NCBI RefSeq assembly: GCF_021730615.1
Contig: NZ_JAJLMN010000001.1
Span: forward strand, 4,041,501-4,105,500
Direction: 5' to 3'
Source: Lichenibacterium dinghuense
Lineage (GTDB): Bacteria > Pseudomonadota > Alphaproteobacteria > Rhizobiales > Beijerinckiaceae
Length of the DNA stretch: 64,000 nt
A model generated the notes under the pieces. That model worked only from the letters and a program-made list of their open reading frames with translations, ran no database searches and was not told the DNA's origin. Below are positions 36,615-45,154 of this stretch, in pieces. How positions within the stretch are numbered: position 1 is the first letter of the stretch; each line of letters opens with the position of its first letter. Position numbers and translations under genes: made by a program.

Positions 36615-36983
36615 GTGCTCCAGTCCCTGCGCCCCATCGCGCTCGCCTCGGCCCTGTGCCTCGCCGCCTCGGCCCCCGCCTTCGCCCACGCCCACCTCAA
36701 GGCCTCCACCCCCGCGTCCGGCGCCAGCGTCGCGCGCCCCGGCGAGATCGACCTCGCCTTCACCGAGGGCGTGAACCCGAAGTTCACCGGCCTGTCGCTG
36801 TCGGGGCCCGGCGGCGCGCCCGTGTCGACCGGCCCCGCCCGGCCCGGCGCCGGCGGCGACGCGACCCTGGTCGTGCCCGTCGCCGGCCCGCTGGCGCCGG
36901 GCACGTACAAGGTCGACTGGCACGCGCTCGCCACCGACGGCCACAAGACGGAGGGCAGCTTCTCCTTCACCGTGGCGCCGTGA
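36615..36983 (+). CDS. copC: Copper resistance protein CopC
   Basis: 122 residues from GTG, with AGGA upstream. ALASALCLAASAPAFA is a signal peptide, so the mature chain starts HAHLKASTPASGA, which places a histidine at the N-terminus as in CopC copper sites. PGEIDLAFTEGVNPKFTGL and DGHKTEGSFSFTV are the cupredoxin-like CopC body with its second copper-side His. Periplasmic copper carrier that hands copper to CopD. The stop overlaps the copD GTG. Confidence 0.88.
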   Translation: MLQSLRPIALASALCLAASAPAFAHAHLKASTPASGASVARPGEIDLAFTEGVNPKFTGLSLSGPGGAPVSTGPARPGAGGDATLVVPVAGPLAPGTYKVDWHALATDGHKTEGSFSFTVAP

Positions 36984-37879
36984 CCTCGGCGGCGGTCGAC
37001 GTCACCGGCGTCTCGGCGCTGTGCCGCTTCGCCGAGGACGCGGCCGCCCTGCTGCTGTGGGGCGCCTGGGCCACCCTGGCCTGGCTCGTCCCCTCCCGCC
37101 TCGCCGCCGCCGTGGGGCTGAGCCTGCGGCGCGCGACGACGGCGGCCATCGCGCTGGCGCTGCTGGCCGTCGCGGCGAAGCTGCCCGCCACGGCGGCGAC
37201 GATCGGCGACGGCTGGCGCGACGCGGCCGACCCCGGCTTCGTCGCGAGCGTCCTCGCCGACACGGGCCCCGGACGGGCCTGGGCGGCGCAGGCCGCGGCG
37301 GCGGCCCTGCTGCTCGCCGCGGCTTTCGCCCCGCGCCGCCTGCGCGCGGGCGCGACCGCGCTGGCGGCCGCGCTGCTCCTGCTGGGCCTCACGCTGACGG
37401 GCCACGCCGCGATGCACGCGGGCGCGCTCGGACTGTTCCACCGCGCCGTCGCCGCCGTGCACGTGCTGGCGGCCGGAGCCTGGCTCGGCGCGCTGGTGCC
37501 GGTGCTGGCGATCCTGCGCGCGCTCGACCGGCCGAACGATCGCGCCGAGGCCGTGCTCGCCTTGCGGCGCTTCTCGCGCGCCGGCCACGTCGCGGTGGCG
37601 CTGGTAGTCCTGTCGGGCGTCGCGCAGGCCGCCCTGGTGCTCGGCCGGTGGCCGCTCGACCTCGGCTCGCCCTACGAGGGCCCGCTCGACCTCAAGACGC
37701 TGGCCGTCGCCGGCATGGCGGCGCTGGCCCTCCTCAACCGCTACGCCCTGGTGCCCCGGCTCGGCCGCGACCGCGCCTCCGCGTCGGCGATGCTGCGGCG
37801 CGCGACGCTGGCCGAGATCCCGCTCGGCCTCGTCGCGGTCGCGGCGGTCGCGGTCTTCGGCCTGCAGGACCCGAACTAA
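36980..37879 (+). CDS. copD: Copper transport membrane protein CopD
   Basis: 299 residues, GTG start overlapping copC stop (GTGA). About eight transmembrane helices; the CopD domain appears as LGLFHRAVAAVHVLAAGAWLGALVPVL and RFSRAGHVAVALVVLSGVAQAALVLG, with conserved His residues for copper. It takes copper from CopC into the cytosol. The TAA stop at 37877-37879 is part of the 4-bp target duplication of an IS1380 element that begins at the next base; the coding region itself is intact. Confidence 0.9.
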   Translation: MTSAAVDVTGVSALCRFAEDAAALLLWGAWATLAWLVPSRLAAAVGLSLRRATTAAIALALLAVAAKLPATAATIGDGWRDAADPGFVASVLADTGPGRAWAAQAAAAALLLAAAFAPRRLRAGATALAAALLLLGLTLTGHAAMHAGALGLFHRAVAAVHVLAAGAWLGALVPVLAILRALDRPNDRAEAVLALRRFSRAGHVAVALVVLSGVAQAALVLGRWPLDLGSPYEGPLDLKTLAVAGMAALALLNRYALVPRLGRDRASASAMLRRATLAEIPLGLVAVAAVAVFGLQDPN

Positions 37880-39509
37880 CCTGTCCTATTCACCGGTGCG
37901 AGGACGTCGGGCTCAGCAGGCGGCGTGTTTTGTCTCGGGCATGCGAGGCCGGTCGGCGCGGAGCGCCGTCGGGTGATGCTTCGGTGTGGGTGCGGCGCTG
38001 GAGGGAGGACCTGATTTCGACGTGAGGGGACGTGGCCCCGCCGATCAGATCCGGCGCCGGATCAGGGCCGCTGACAGACCAGCGATGACATCGGCCTCGG
38101 GACAGGCGGCCGCGAAGGCGATGCGCACGCGGTGCCGGGCTTCCACGATCCTGGCGGCGACCTTGAGCAGGCGGAGGCGCAGCGTCGTGAACTCGGCCGA
38201 AGCCAAGTCGCGGATCTTGGGGATGGCGTCCCTCACCTCCAGCATCAGCCAGTAGGCGGCGGTGTGCAGGACGAGACGCATCTGGTTGGCCAGCGCGGAG
38301 CGGCACGAGGTGCGGTCGGACCGGAGCTGGGACTTGTGCAGTTTGATCAGGTTTTCGGCCTGCCCGCGGGCACAGTAGAGGCTGTCGTAGACCCACTCGG
38401 GCGAGCCCCGCTCGACGTTGGTGACGACGAAGCGGATATCGAGCCCCAGACGGGTCGCCTCGATGCGTGCCACGGCGCGGCGCTCCCGGTTCCAGGAGCC
38501 CGCCCTGTGCCGGGTTTCGGCGTCGTCGCGCACGACGAGCTTGTCGCCGATGGCGCGCTCGGTTCGGACGGCGTCGGCGGTGTCCTCGACCTTCCTCGAC
38601 AGCGGCTTGGAGCCCGGCAGGCCGAAGACGTCCTGCAGGCCGTTGGCCTCGCACCACGCCATGACCTCGGGCCGCGCATAATGGCCGTCGCCCCGGAGCA
38701 GGATGCGGGTCTCGGGCCAACGGGCACGGATGCGGCGGACCAGGCGCCGGACATGGGCCCGCACCTCGACGCCCGACGGCGTCTTGCCCGGGCGCAGCAC
38801 CACGGCGACCGGGCGGCTGCGCTCCGTGTCGTAGACGTGGATGGGCAGGAAGCAGCGCTCGTCGTAGTGGGCGTTGAACAGCGACAGCTGCTGATGGCCG
38901 TGGACCACGTCGCACGTGTCGTCAATATCGAGCGTCACCGCCTCGGGCTGCCGGGGGTAAGAGTCCATCCAGGCGTCCACCAGGGCGTAGGTGAGCCGGA
39001 TCACGTCGCGCAGGCGCGGGGCGTTCTCCAACCGCGACACGGTCGGCTGCGAGCACAGGTCGACCCCGGTGTCGGGCAGGCGTCCGCAGGCGAGCTTTAA
39101 GGCGGGATCGGTGCGCAGGGTGTCGAGATCGTCGGCATCCTCGTAGCCGCAGCAGATCGCGAAGATGCGGGCCCGGATCATGTCGGCGAAGCTGTGGGTG
39201 ATGCGGGTCGGATCGCGACGGTCCGGGATCAGCCGGGCCAGCCGCTCGGCGATCCCGAGGCGCCGTTCCGCCAGCGACAGCAGCATCACGCCGCCATCCG
39301 AAGTGAGGCGTCCGCCGTCGAAGGCGGCTGTGACTTTCTTCCGTCCGACGGCTGGAAAGCCGAAGCACGGGACCGTATCGTCGACCATGGCGGGCGTGGC
39401 AGGGCGTGGGGTGGATCGGGGTTGGCGTCAGCACCCAATTCCTACGCCGCCTCAACGCGTTAAGCTATGCTCGCCACCACCCTGCACCCGTCCCGGCGAA
39501 TAAGACGGG
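37880..39509 (-). mobile_element. IS1380-family element with CTAA target duplication
   Basis: 1,630 bp. The left end reads CCTGTCCTATTCACCGG and the reverse complement of the right end CCCGTCTTATTCGCCGG, an imperfect terminal repeat. CTAA flanks both ends (37876-37879 and 39510-39513), the 4-bp duplication expected for the family. It holds a single transposase gene on the minus strand. The insertion point is directly after the copD stop codon, so copD is not damaged but any downstream co-transcription would be cut. Confidence 0.9.
38045..39388 (-). CDS. IS1380-family transposase
   Basis: 447 residues. FDGGRLTSDGGVMLLSLAERRLGIAERLA is the family N-terminus. TLDIDDTCDVVHGHQQLSLFNAHY holds the first catalytic Asp, ILLRGDGHYARPEVMAWCEANG the second, and WVYDSLYCARGQAENLIKLHK the Y-containing C-terminal motif with Glu. 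Full length and uninterrupted, so potentially active. Confidence 0.94.
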   Translation of the reverse strand: MVDDTVPCFGFPAVGRKKVTAAFDGGRLTSDGGVMLLSLAERRLGIAERLARLIPDRRDPTRITHSFADMIRARIFAICCGYEDADDLDTLRTDPALKLACGRLPDTGVDLCSQPTVSRLENAPRLRDVIRLTYALVDAWMDSYPRQPEAVTLDIDDTCDVVHGHQQLSLFNAHYDERCFLPIHVYDTERSRPVAVVLRPGKTPSGVEVRAHVRRLVRRIRARWPETRILLRGDGHYARPEVMAWCEANGLQDVFGLPGSKPLSRKVEDTADAVRTERAIGDKLVVRDDAETRHRAGSWNRERRAVARIEATRLGLDIRFVVTNVERGSPEWVYDSLYCARGQAENLIKLHKSQLRSDRTSCRSALANQMRLVLHTAAYWLMLEVRDAIPKIRDLASAEFTTLRLRLLKVAARIVEARHRVRIAFAAACPEADVIAGLSAALIRRRI

Positions 39510-39633
39510 CTAAGACCGAGGATCAGGACTCCTGACCCCCACCGCGAAGGCGCGCCGCCGCTCGTGCGGCGTGATCCATCAGGCAGGCGTCAGCCTGTCT
39601 GATGACTGGCATGAGCAAGGCCCGCGCGGCGCC

Positions 39634-40803
39634 TCACGCTTCCAGCCGCTCCAGGATCGACACGTAGTTGGCCACCCCGGCGCCGCCCATGTTGTACACG
39701 CCCGCGAGGTCGGCACGCGGCAGCTGGAGAGCGCCCGCCTCGCCGGCGAGTTGCATCGCCGCCATCACGTGCATGGACACGCCCGTGGCGCCCACGGGAT
39801 GCCCCTTCGCCTTCAGGCCGCCCGAGCGGTTCACCGGGAAGCGCCCGTCGGCGGCCGTGTGGCCGTCGAGCACGAGCCGCGCGCCCCGGCCGCGCTCGGC
39901 GAGGCCCATCGCCTCGTATTCCATGAGCTCCGCGATGGTGAAGCAGTCGTGGAGCTCGGCGAAGGACAGGTCGCCGACCGCGAGCCCCGCCTCGTCGAGC
40001 GCCTTCGACCAAGCCAGCGCGCCGCCCTCGAACCAGGTCGGGTCGCGGCGCGACAGCGGCAGGAAATCGTTGACGTGGACGGCGGCGCGGAACCGAACGG
40101 CGCGGCGGAGCGCGCGCGCCGTGTCGGCGTCGGCCAGCACCAGCGCGGCCGCGCCGTCGCTGACGAGCGAGCAGTCGGTGCGCTTCAGCGGGCCCGCCAC
40201 GTGCGGGTTTTTCTCCGACGGCTGCCGGCAGAAGCCGAAGCCGAGGTCGCGCCGCATCTGGGCGTAGGGGTTGTCGACGCCGTTGCGGTGGTTCTTCGCC
40301 GCGATGGCGGCGAGCGCGTCCGACTGGTCGCCGTGGGCCTGAAAATAAGCCCCGGCGATGCGGCCGAACACGCCCGCGAAACCGCCCGGCACCTCGCCCT
40401 CCTCGCGCCGGTAGGAGGCGCCGAGCAGGTTGTCGCCGACATCGGGGGCCGGCGTCGCCGTCATCTTCTCGACGCCGACCACCAGCGCCACCCGCCCGCG
40501 CCCCGCCGCGATGAAGTCGCGCGCCGCGTGGATCGCCGCCGAGCCCGACGCGCAGGCGTTCTCGCAGCGCATGGCGGGCTTGAAGCGCAGTTCCGGCACG
40601 GCCTGCAGCACCAGCGAGCCGGGGAAGTCCTGCTTGGAGAAGCCGCTGTTGAACTGGCCCACCACGACGCCGTCCACCGCGGCGGGCTCGATCCCGGCGT
40701 CCGCGATGGCGGCGCCGGCGACGCGGCCGATGAGGCCCTCGACGTCGTCGTCGAGCTTGCCGAAGGGCGAGTGGGCCCAGCCCACGATGCAGGCGTCGGT
40801 CAT
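39634..40803 (-). CDS. Thiolase-family acetyl-CoA acetyltransferase (SCP2-thiolase type)
   Basis: 389 residues. CENACASGSAAIHAARDFI carries the nucleophilic Cys of thiolases; HDCFTIAELMEYEAMGL the catalytic His region; NRSGGLKAKGHPVGATGVSMHV the His/GHPxGATG motif. The enzyme class condenses or cleaves acyl-CoAs; in SCP2-like members the substrate is often not simple acetoacetyl-CoA. ATG 40803 has GGGAGGA nearby and removes an 89-codon unsupported extension. It is divergent from dctP, 172 bp apart, and probably belongs to the same catabolic locus. Confidence 0.88.
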   Translation of the reverse strand: MTDACIVGWAHSPFGKLDDDVEGLIGRVAGAAIADAGIEPAAVDGVVVGQFNSGFSKQDFPGSLVLQAVPELRFKPAMRCENACASGSAAIHAARDFIAAGRGRVALVVGVEKMTATPAPDVGDNLLGASYRREEGEVPGGFAGVFGRIAGAYFQAHGDQSDALAAIAAKNHRNGVDNPYAQMRRDLGFGFCRQPSEKNPHVAGPLKRTDCSLVSDGAAALVLADADTARALRRAVRFRAAVHVNDFLPLSRRDPTWFEGGALAWSKALDEAGLAVGDLSFAELHDCFTIAELMEYEAMGLAERGRGARLVLDGHTAADGRFPVNRSGGLKAKGHPVGATGVSMHVMAAMQLAGEAGALQLPRADLAGVYNMGGAGVANYVSILERLEA

Positions 40804-40975
40804 GCGGCGTCCTCCCACCCCGAACCGGCCGGGGCTGTTTACAGCAGCTATGGTTCCGCCCACACTGTTCAACACCGGATCGACGCTTCCGGACCGGCCT
40901 CGCGGGGGGCCGGGCGGGGCGTCGCCGCAGGGGCGCCAGACCTCGCGGGATCCGAAGGGGAAGAAGGAGACGTCC

Positions 40976-41986
40976 ATGCCGAGCATCACCCGCCGCGGGC
41001 TCCTCGTCGGCGCGAGCGCGCTGCCGCTCGTGACCATCCGCACGCGGCCCGCGCGCGCCGCCGAGTTCACCTACAAGCTCGGCACCAACCTGCCGGCCGC
41101 GCATCCGCTCAGCGCCCGCAACATCGAGGCGGCGGCGCGCATCAAGGAGGCGACCGGCGGCCAGATGGAGATCAACGTGTTCCCGTCGAGCCAGCTCGGC
41201 ACGGACACGGACATGCTGAGCCAGGTGCGCGCGGGCGGCGTCGAGTTCTTCACCCTGTCGCCGCTGATCCTGTCGACCTTCGTCCCCGTCACCGCCATCA
41301 GCGGCGTCGGCTTCGCCTTCAAGGACCGCAACCAGGCCCTGTCGGCGCTGGACGGGGCGCTCGGCGAGCTGGTGCGGGCCGAGATCGCCCGGCGCGGCCT
41401 GATGGCCTTCCCGCGCATCTTCGACAGCGGCTTCCGGCAGACCACATCCTCGACGCACCCCATCAAGCAGCCCGGCGACTTCTCCGGCTTCAAGATCCGC
41501 GTGCCCGCGGCGGCGCTGTGGACCTCGCTGTTCAAGGACTTCGGCGCGGCCCCGACCACGATCAACTTCTCGGAAACCTATTCCGCCCTGCAGACCCACG
41601 TGGCGGACGGGCAGGAGAACCCGCTGGCCATCATCGACTCGGCCAAGCTCTACGAGGTGCAGAAATACTGCTCCATGACCAACCACATGTGGGACGGCTA
41701 CTGGCTGCTCGCCAACCCGCGCGCCTACAACCGCCTGCCCGACAAGGTGAAGGAGGTGGTGCGGCGCGAGTTCGACCGCGCCATCGACGAGGAGCGCGCC
41801 GACCTCGTGCGGATCGACGCGGGCCTGCGCCAGACCCTCGTCGACAAGAAGATGGAGTTCAACGACGTCGACGCCGCGGCTTTCCGGGACACGCTGCGCA
41901 GCGCGGGCTTCTACACCGAATGGAAGAACAAGTTCGGCGACCAGGCCTGGCAGACGCTGGTGTCCTTCACCGGGCCGCTGTCGTAG
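40976..41986 (+). CDS. TRAP transporter solute-binding protein, DctP family
   Basis: 336 residues. MPSITRRGLLVGASALPLVTIRT is a signal peptide with a twin-arginine-like pair, so export may use Tat. FTYKLGTNLPAAHPLSARNIEAAARIKEATGG begins the fold; FSGFKIRVPAAALW contains the ligand Arg (Arg in the ..KIRVP.. segment), and FSETYSALQTHVADGQENPLAII the family's second motif. It captures an organic acid or similar substrate in the periplasm for the fused DctQM permease at 46.8 kb. The oxidoreductase gene follows 33 bp downstream. Confidence 0.92.
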   Translation: MPSITRRGLLVGASALPLVTIRTRPARAAEFTYKLGTNLPAAHPLSARNIEAAARIKEATGGQMEINVFPSSQLGTDTDMLSQVRAGGVEFFTLSPLILSTFVPVTAISGVGFAFKDRNQALSALDGALGELVRAEIARRGLMAFPRIFDSGFRQTTSSTHPIKQPGDFSGFKIRVPAAALWTSLFKDFGAAPTTINFSETYSALQTHVADGQENPLAIIDSAKLYEVQKYCSMTNHMWDGYWLLANPRAYNRLPDKVKEVVRREFDRAIDEERADLVRIDAGLRQTLVDKKMEFNDVDAAAFRDTLRSAGFYTEWKNKFGDQAWQTLVSFTGPLS

Positions 41987-42019
41987 CGGGCGCCCGGCGC
42001 GAGAACCAGAGGGGGACGC

Positions 42020-43381
42020 ATGGGCCTGTTCGACGGATTGAAGCGCCGCGCCGCGGAAGGGCGGCCGGTGCGGGTCGGCATCGTCGGGGCCGGCAAGTTC
42101 GGCTCCATGTACCTGTCGCAGGCGCCGCGCACGCCCGGCATCCACCTGATCGGCGTGGCCGACCTGTCGCCGCCCCGCGCCATGGACTCGCTGCGCCGCG
42201 TCGGCTGGGCGGACGAGCGCTTCGCCGCCCGCTCCCTCGACGAGGCGGCGCGCACCGGGGGCGCCTGCGTGACGGAGGACGCCGACGCCATGATCGCGAG
42301 CCCCCACGTCGACATCGTGATCGAGGCGACGGGAAGCCCCGCAGCCGGCATCCACCACGCGCTGCGCGCCTTCGCGCACGGCAAGCACGTCGTCATGGTC
42401 AACGTCGAGGCGGACGTGCTGGCCGGGCCGCTACTCGCGCGCCGCGCCGCCGAGGCCGGGGTGATCTGCTCGCTGGCGTCGGGCGACCAGCCGGCGCTGA
42501 TCGCCGAGCTCGTCGACTGGGCCCGCACGATCGGGCTCGACGTGGTCTGCGCCGGCAAGGGCACGAAATACCTGCCGGTCTACCACGCCTCCACCCCGGA
42601 CACGGTGTGGGGCCACTACGGCTTCACGCCCGAGCGGGCCGCGGCCGACCGGCTGAACCCGCAGATGTTCAACTCCTTCCTCGACGGCACCAAATCGGCG
42701 CTGGAGATGGCCGCGGTGGCCAACGCCTGCGCGCTGACGCCGCCGCGCGACGGGCTGCTCTTCCCCTCCTGCGGGGTCGACGACCTGCCGACCGTGCTGC
42801 GCCCGATCGCGGACGGCGGCCTGCTGGAGCATCGCGGCACCGTCGAGGTGGTGTCGTCGCTGGAGCGCGACGGGCGCCCGGTGTTCCGCGACCTGCGCTG
42901 GGGCGTCTACGCCGTGTTCGAGGCGCCGACCCCCTATGTCGCCGAATGCTTCGCGCAGTACGGGCTCAAGACCGACAGCACCGGCCGCTACGCCGCCACC
43001 TACAAGCCCTACCACCTGATCGGCCTGGAACTCGGCACCTCGGTGGCCTCCATCGCGGTGCGGGGCGAGGCCACGGGCTCGACCAGCGAGTGGCGCGGCG
43101 ACGTGGCCGCCACGGCCAAGCGCGACCTCAAGGCCGGCGAGCGGCTCGACGGCGAGGGGGGCTACACGGTCTTTGGCAAGCTGATCCCCGCCGCCGACGC
43201 GCTGGCGCAGGACGCCCTGCCGATCGGCCTCGCCCACGACATGGTGCTGAAATGCGACGTGCCGGCAGGACAGGCCGTGCGCTGGAGCGACGTCGACTAC
43301 GACGCGGGCCGCGAGGCCGTGACGGTGCGGCGCGAGATGGAGGCGATGTTCAGGGGGGAGGGGGGACGCGCGGCGGCGTAG
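42020..43381 (+). CDS. NAD(P)-dependent oxidoreductase with C-terminal SAF domain
   Basis: 453 residues. VRVGIVGAGKFGSMYL starts a Rossmann fold with GxGxFG; VDIVIEATGSPAAGIHHAL and the central VVCAGKGTKYLP show a homoserine-dehydrogenase or Gfo/Idh-like catalytic region. Residues about 350-440 form a SAF domain (AATAKRDLKAGERLDGEGGYTVFG, then DVPAGQAVRWSDVD), often misnamed FlgA-like. This architecture is recurrent beside TRAP transporters and probably acts on the imported substrate. The reaction is not identified. Confidence 0.85.
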   Translation: MGLFDGLKRRAAEGRPVRVGIVGAGKFGSMYLSQAPRTPGIHLIGVADLSPPRAMDSLRRVGWADERFAARSLDEAARTGGACVTEDADAMIASPHVDIVIEATGSPAAGIHHALRAFAHGKHVVMVNVEADVLAGPLLARRAAEAGVICSLASGDQPALIAELVDWARTIGLDVVCAGKGTKYLPVYHASTPDTVWGHYGFTPERAAADRLNPQMFNSFLDGTKSALEMAAVANACALTPPRDGLLFPSCGVDDLPTVLRPIADGGLLEHRGTVEVVSSLERDGRPVFRDLRWGVYAVFEAPTPYVAECFAQYGLKTDSTGRYAATYKPYHLIGLELGTSVASIAVRGEATGSTSEWRGDVAATAKRDLKAGERLDGEGGYTVFGKLIPAADALAQDALPIGLAHDMVLKCDVPAGQAVRWSDVDYDAGREAVTVRREMEAMFRGEGGRAAA

Positions 43382-43590
43382 GCCGTGGTCGTGCGGCGCT
43401 CACGATCATGTCTCGCCCGCCCGGGTCCGACATACCGTCCGAGTCCCCTCTGACCACGTGCCGCGGGGCTCCATGACGGGGAATGCGAGGCGGTCGCAAT
43501 CGAAGCGGGGTGAGCCGAAAGCGATCGGATGGACCGCGTCGGCGACCCCGCGTGCCTCGGCGATGAGGCGATCGGCACGCTCCAAGCCGG

Positions 43591-43616
43591 TTCGTTTTGG
43601 GTACACCCAAAGCGAA
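43591..43616. repeat. 26-bp near-palindrome, copy 1 of the cassette-region family
   Basis: TTCGTTTTGGGTACACCCAA plus six more bases reads almost the same on both strands, with two mismatched pairs. Related copies occur at 44478, 44919, 46593 and, in a longer-loop form, 46631. It stands 62 bp upstream of the hydrolase gene. The 300 bp to its left hold no recognised gene. Confidence 0.75.
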
Positions 43617-43677
43617 TTGACGGAGCACTTACCATTAAGCGGCTTGCCGCCCATTCAGGACATGAGATCATGCCGCG

Positions 43678-44460
43678 ATGACCCTATCCGTCCGGCAGTC
43701 CGTCGCGTCCACCCGCGAGAACCTCTATTGGCCTGCCGGAGAGCCCCGAGGGGGTATTGTCTGCCTCCATGGAAGCGAAGGAGGGTGGGCGGGCTGGAAC
43801 GACCTAACCTGCGCCCTGTTCGCCGCTCATGGCTTCGTTGCGCTCAGCCACAATTACACGATCAACGCACGGTGGTTGGTACACCCCGACATTGATGACG
43901 TCCCACTCGAAAGCACGCGAGCTGCCTTGGCCTCGATGCGCGAGGAGATCGCCCCCTTCGGCTGCGGCCTGGGCCTCTATGGCATCTCGCGCGGCGCCGA
44001 GCGCGCACTTCTCGTGGCGCAACTGCTCGCGGAAGACGGCTGCGCCGAAGTGCCGGATGCGCTCGCGGTGCACTCGCCGCCGGACGTCGCATGGCCCGCT
44101 TTCATCGTGGCGAATTTCATGCCCGAAGGGTCCGGGGCGGGCCGTGAAGCCGGGCCCGCGTGGTCCTGGCGCGGCACGCATGAGCGGACGAGATCGGGGA
44201 CGCCGCTTTGCCCGGGCGCGGTGCCCTATCCCGTGTTCATCGCTCAAGGCACAGAAGACAATACCTGGAATGCCAGTATGGCACGACGGCTCGTCGCACG
44301 CTTGATCGAGAACGGGTGCGAGCCCGAAGTGCATTTCTTCGAGGGCGAAGGGCATATCTTCCGGGCCGAGGCGCGGATCCGCGAATGGGCGCTGATGACG
44401 GATTTCTTTGCACGCCACCTCGCGATCAGGAAACCTTCCGGGTTCGTGACCGAGTCTTGA
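43678..44460 (+). CDS. Alpha/beta hydrolase, dienelactone-hydrolase/acyl-thioesterase-like
   Basis: 260 residues. GGIVCLHGSEGGWAGWNDLTCALFAAHGFVAL starts the fold, GLGLYGISRGAERALLVAQLLAE holds the nucleophile in GISRGAE, YPVFIAQGTEDNTWNASMARRL the acidic residue region, and EGEGHIFRAEAR the catalytic His. The layout (G-x-S-R-G and GHxF) resembles BAAT-like acyl-transferases/thioesterases and dienelactone hydrolases. It lies between two of the related palindromes as one unit of the small-gene insert. Confidence 0.8.
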   Translation: MTLSVRQSVASTRENLYWPAGEPRGGIVCLHGSEGGWAGWNDLTCALFAAHGFVALSHNYTINARWLVHPDIDDVPLESTRAALASMREEIAPFGCGLGLYGISRGAERALLVAQLLAEDGCAEVPDALAVHSPPDVAWPAFIVANFMPEGSGAGREAGPAWSWRGTHERTRSGTPLCPGAVPYPVFIAQGTEDNTWNASMARRLVARLIENGCEPEVHFFEGEGHIFRAEARIREWALMTDFFARHLAIRKPSGFVTES

Positions 44461-44477
44461 GCGTCTGTCCGAACTGG

Positions 44478-44503
44478 TTCGCTATGGGTACATCCAAAGC
44501 GTA
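44478..44503. repeat. 26-bp near-palindrome, copy 2
   Basis: TTCGCTATGGGTACATCCAA followed by AGCGTA. Weaker than copy 1 but clearly related. It begins 18 bases after the hydrolase stop codon. The 70 bases that follow carry the 3' side of the minus-strand membrane gene. Confidence 0.7.
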
Positions 44504-44574
44504 CCGGCTTCGACCTTCTTGGGCATACTTGTTTGAAATCGCGCTCCATTTTCCGCTGATGATATATATTTGAC

Positions 44575-44880
44575 CTATATTTCAGTATTGATCGATGTAA
44601 GAAATGCATATGCCGCTATGCTGAGGATAATGGATAATATCAAAGAAACAATTATCCAAATAGGTGAGAGCATCAGATAAGACCACAACCCGCCGTCGAT
44701 GGCCGTGAGATCACGGGATAGCTGAACCTGTCTGGTCACAATGAGCCAATATGCAATGCTTTTCGAGGTTGTAAATGTGAATACTCCCACAAGTAGGGAG
44801 ATCAAGATCCTGAATATGACGCTTCCATGTCGAGTGAGCACTGGAGCGACCTCGCGAAAATGAGTGGAGGAGCGGGTCAT
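44575..44880 (-). CDS. Small membrane protein, unknown
   Basis: 101 residues with two clear hydrophobic segments (IFRILISLLVGVFTFTTSKSIAYWLIV, and LMLSPIWIIVSLILSIILSIAAYAFL). AT-rich codon use differs sharply from neighbouring genes and points to transfer. ATG 44880 is preferred over the TTG two codons before it. No family recognised. Confidence 0.5.
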   Translation of the reverse strand: MTRSSTHFREVAPVLTRHGSVIFRILISLLVGVFTFTTSKSIAYWLIVTRQVQLSRDLTAIDGGLWSYLMLSPIWIIVSLILSIILSIAAYAFLTSINTEI

Positions 44881-44918
44881 AGACAAGTGGCAGTTTTTTT
44901 CCGCAGGAGCAAATAGGG

Positions 44919-44944
44919 TCTGCTTTGGGTGTACCCAAAATGGA
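44919..44944. repeat. 26-bp near-palindrome, copy 3
   Basis: TCTGCTTTGGGTGTACCCAA followed by AATGGA. Its core TTTGGGTGTACCCAAA is a near-perfect inverted repeat. It sits between the minus-strand membrane gene and the lysE-like gene. Confidence 0.75.
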
Positions 44945-45154
44945 TCGACGTCGGCCGTTCGGCAGAAAGCTCACATGCCTGAGCCTCCGATAGGCGCGAG
45001 CGTGCTACATGAGTTAGTGTGCTGACCTGAGGCAAGCGCCATGGACTACGTTGGATCTCTCGCGACCCTTTCGGGCATCATCGCGATAAGTGCTATCAGC
45101 CCAGGACCTAATTTCGTTATCGTTAGTTCGACTGCAATGCGCGGATCGCGTGAG

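Noticed and set aside
43406-43654. Minus-strand 82-codon frame left of the hydrolase gene
   Set aside because: It begins inside the palindrome region and has no good ribosome site or motif; at best the remnant of an unknown gene.
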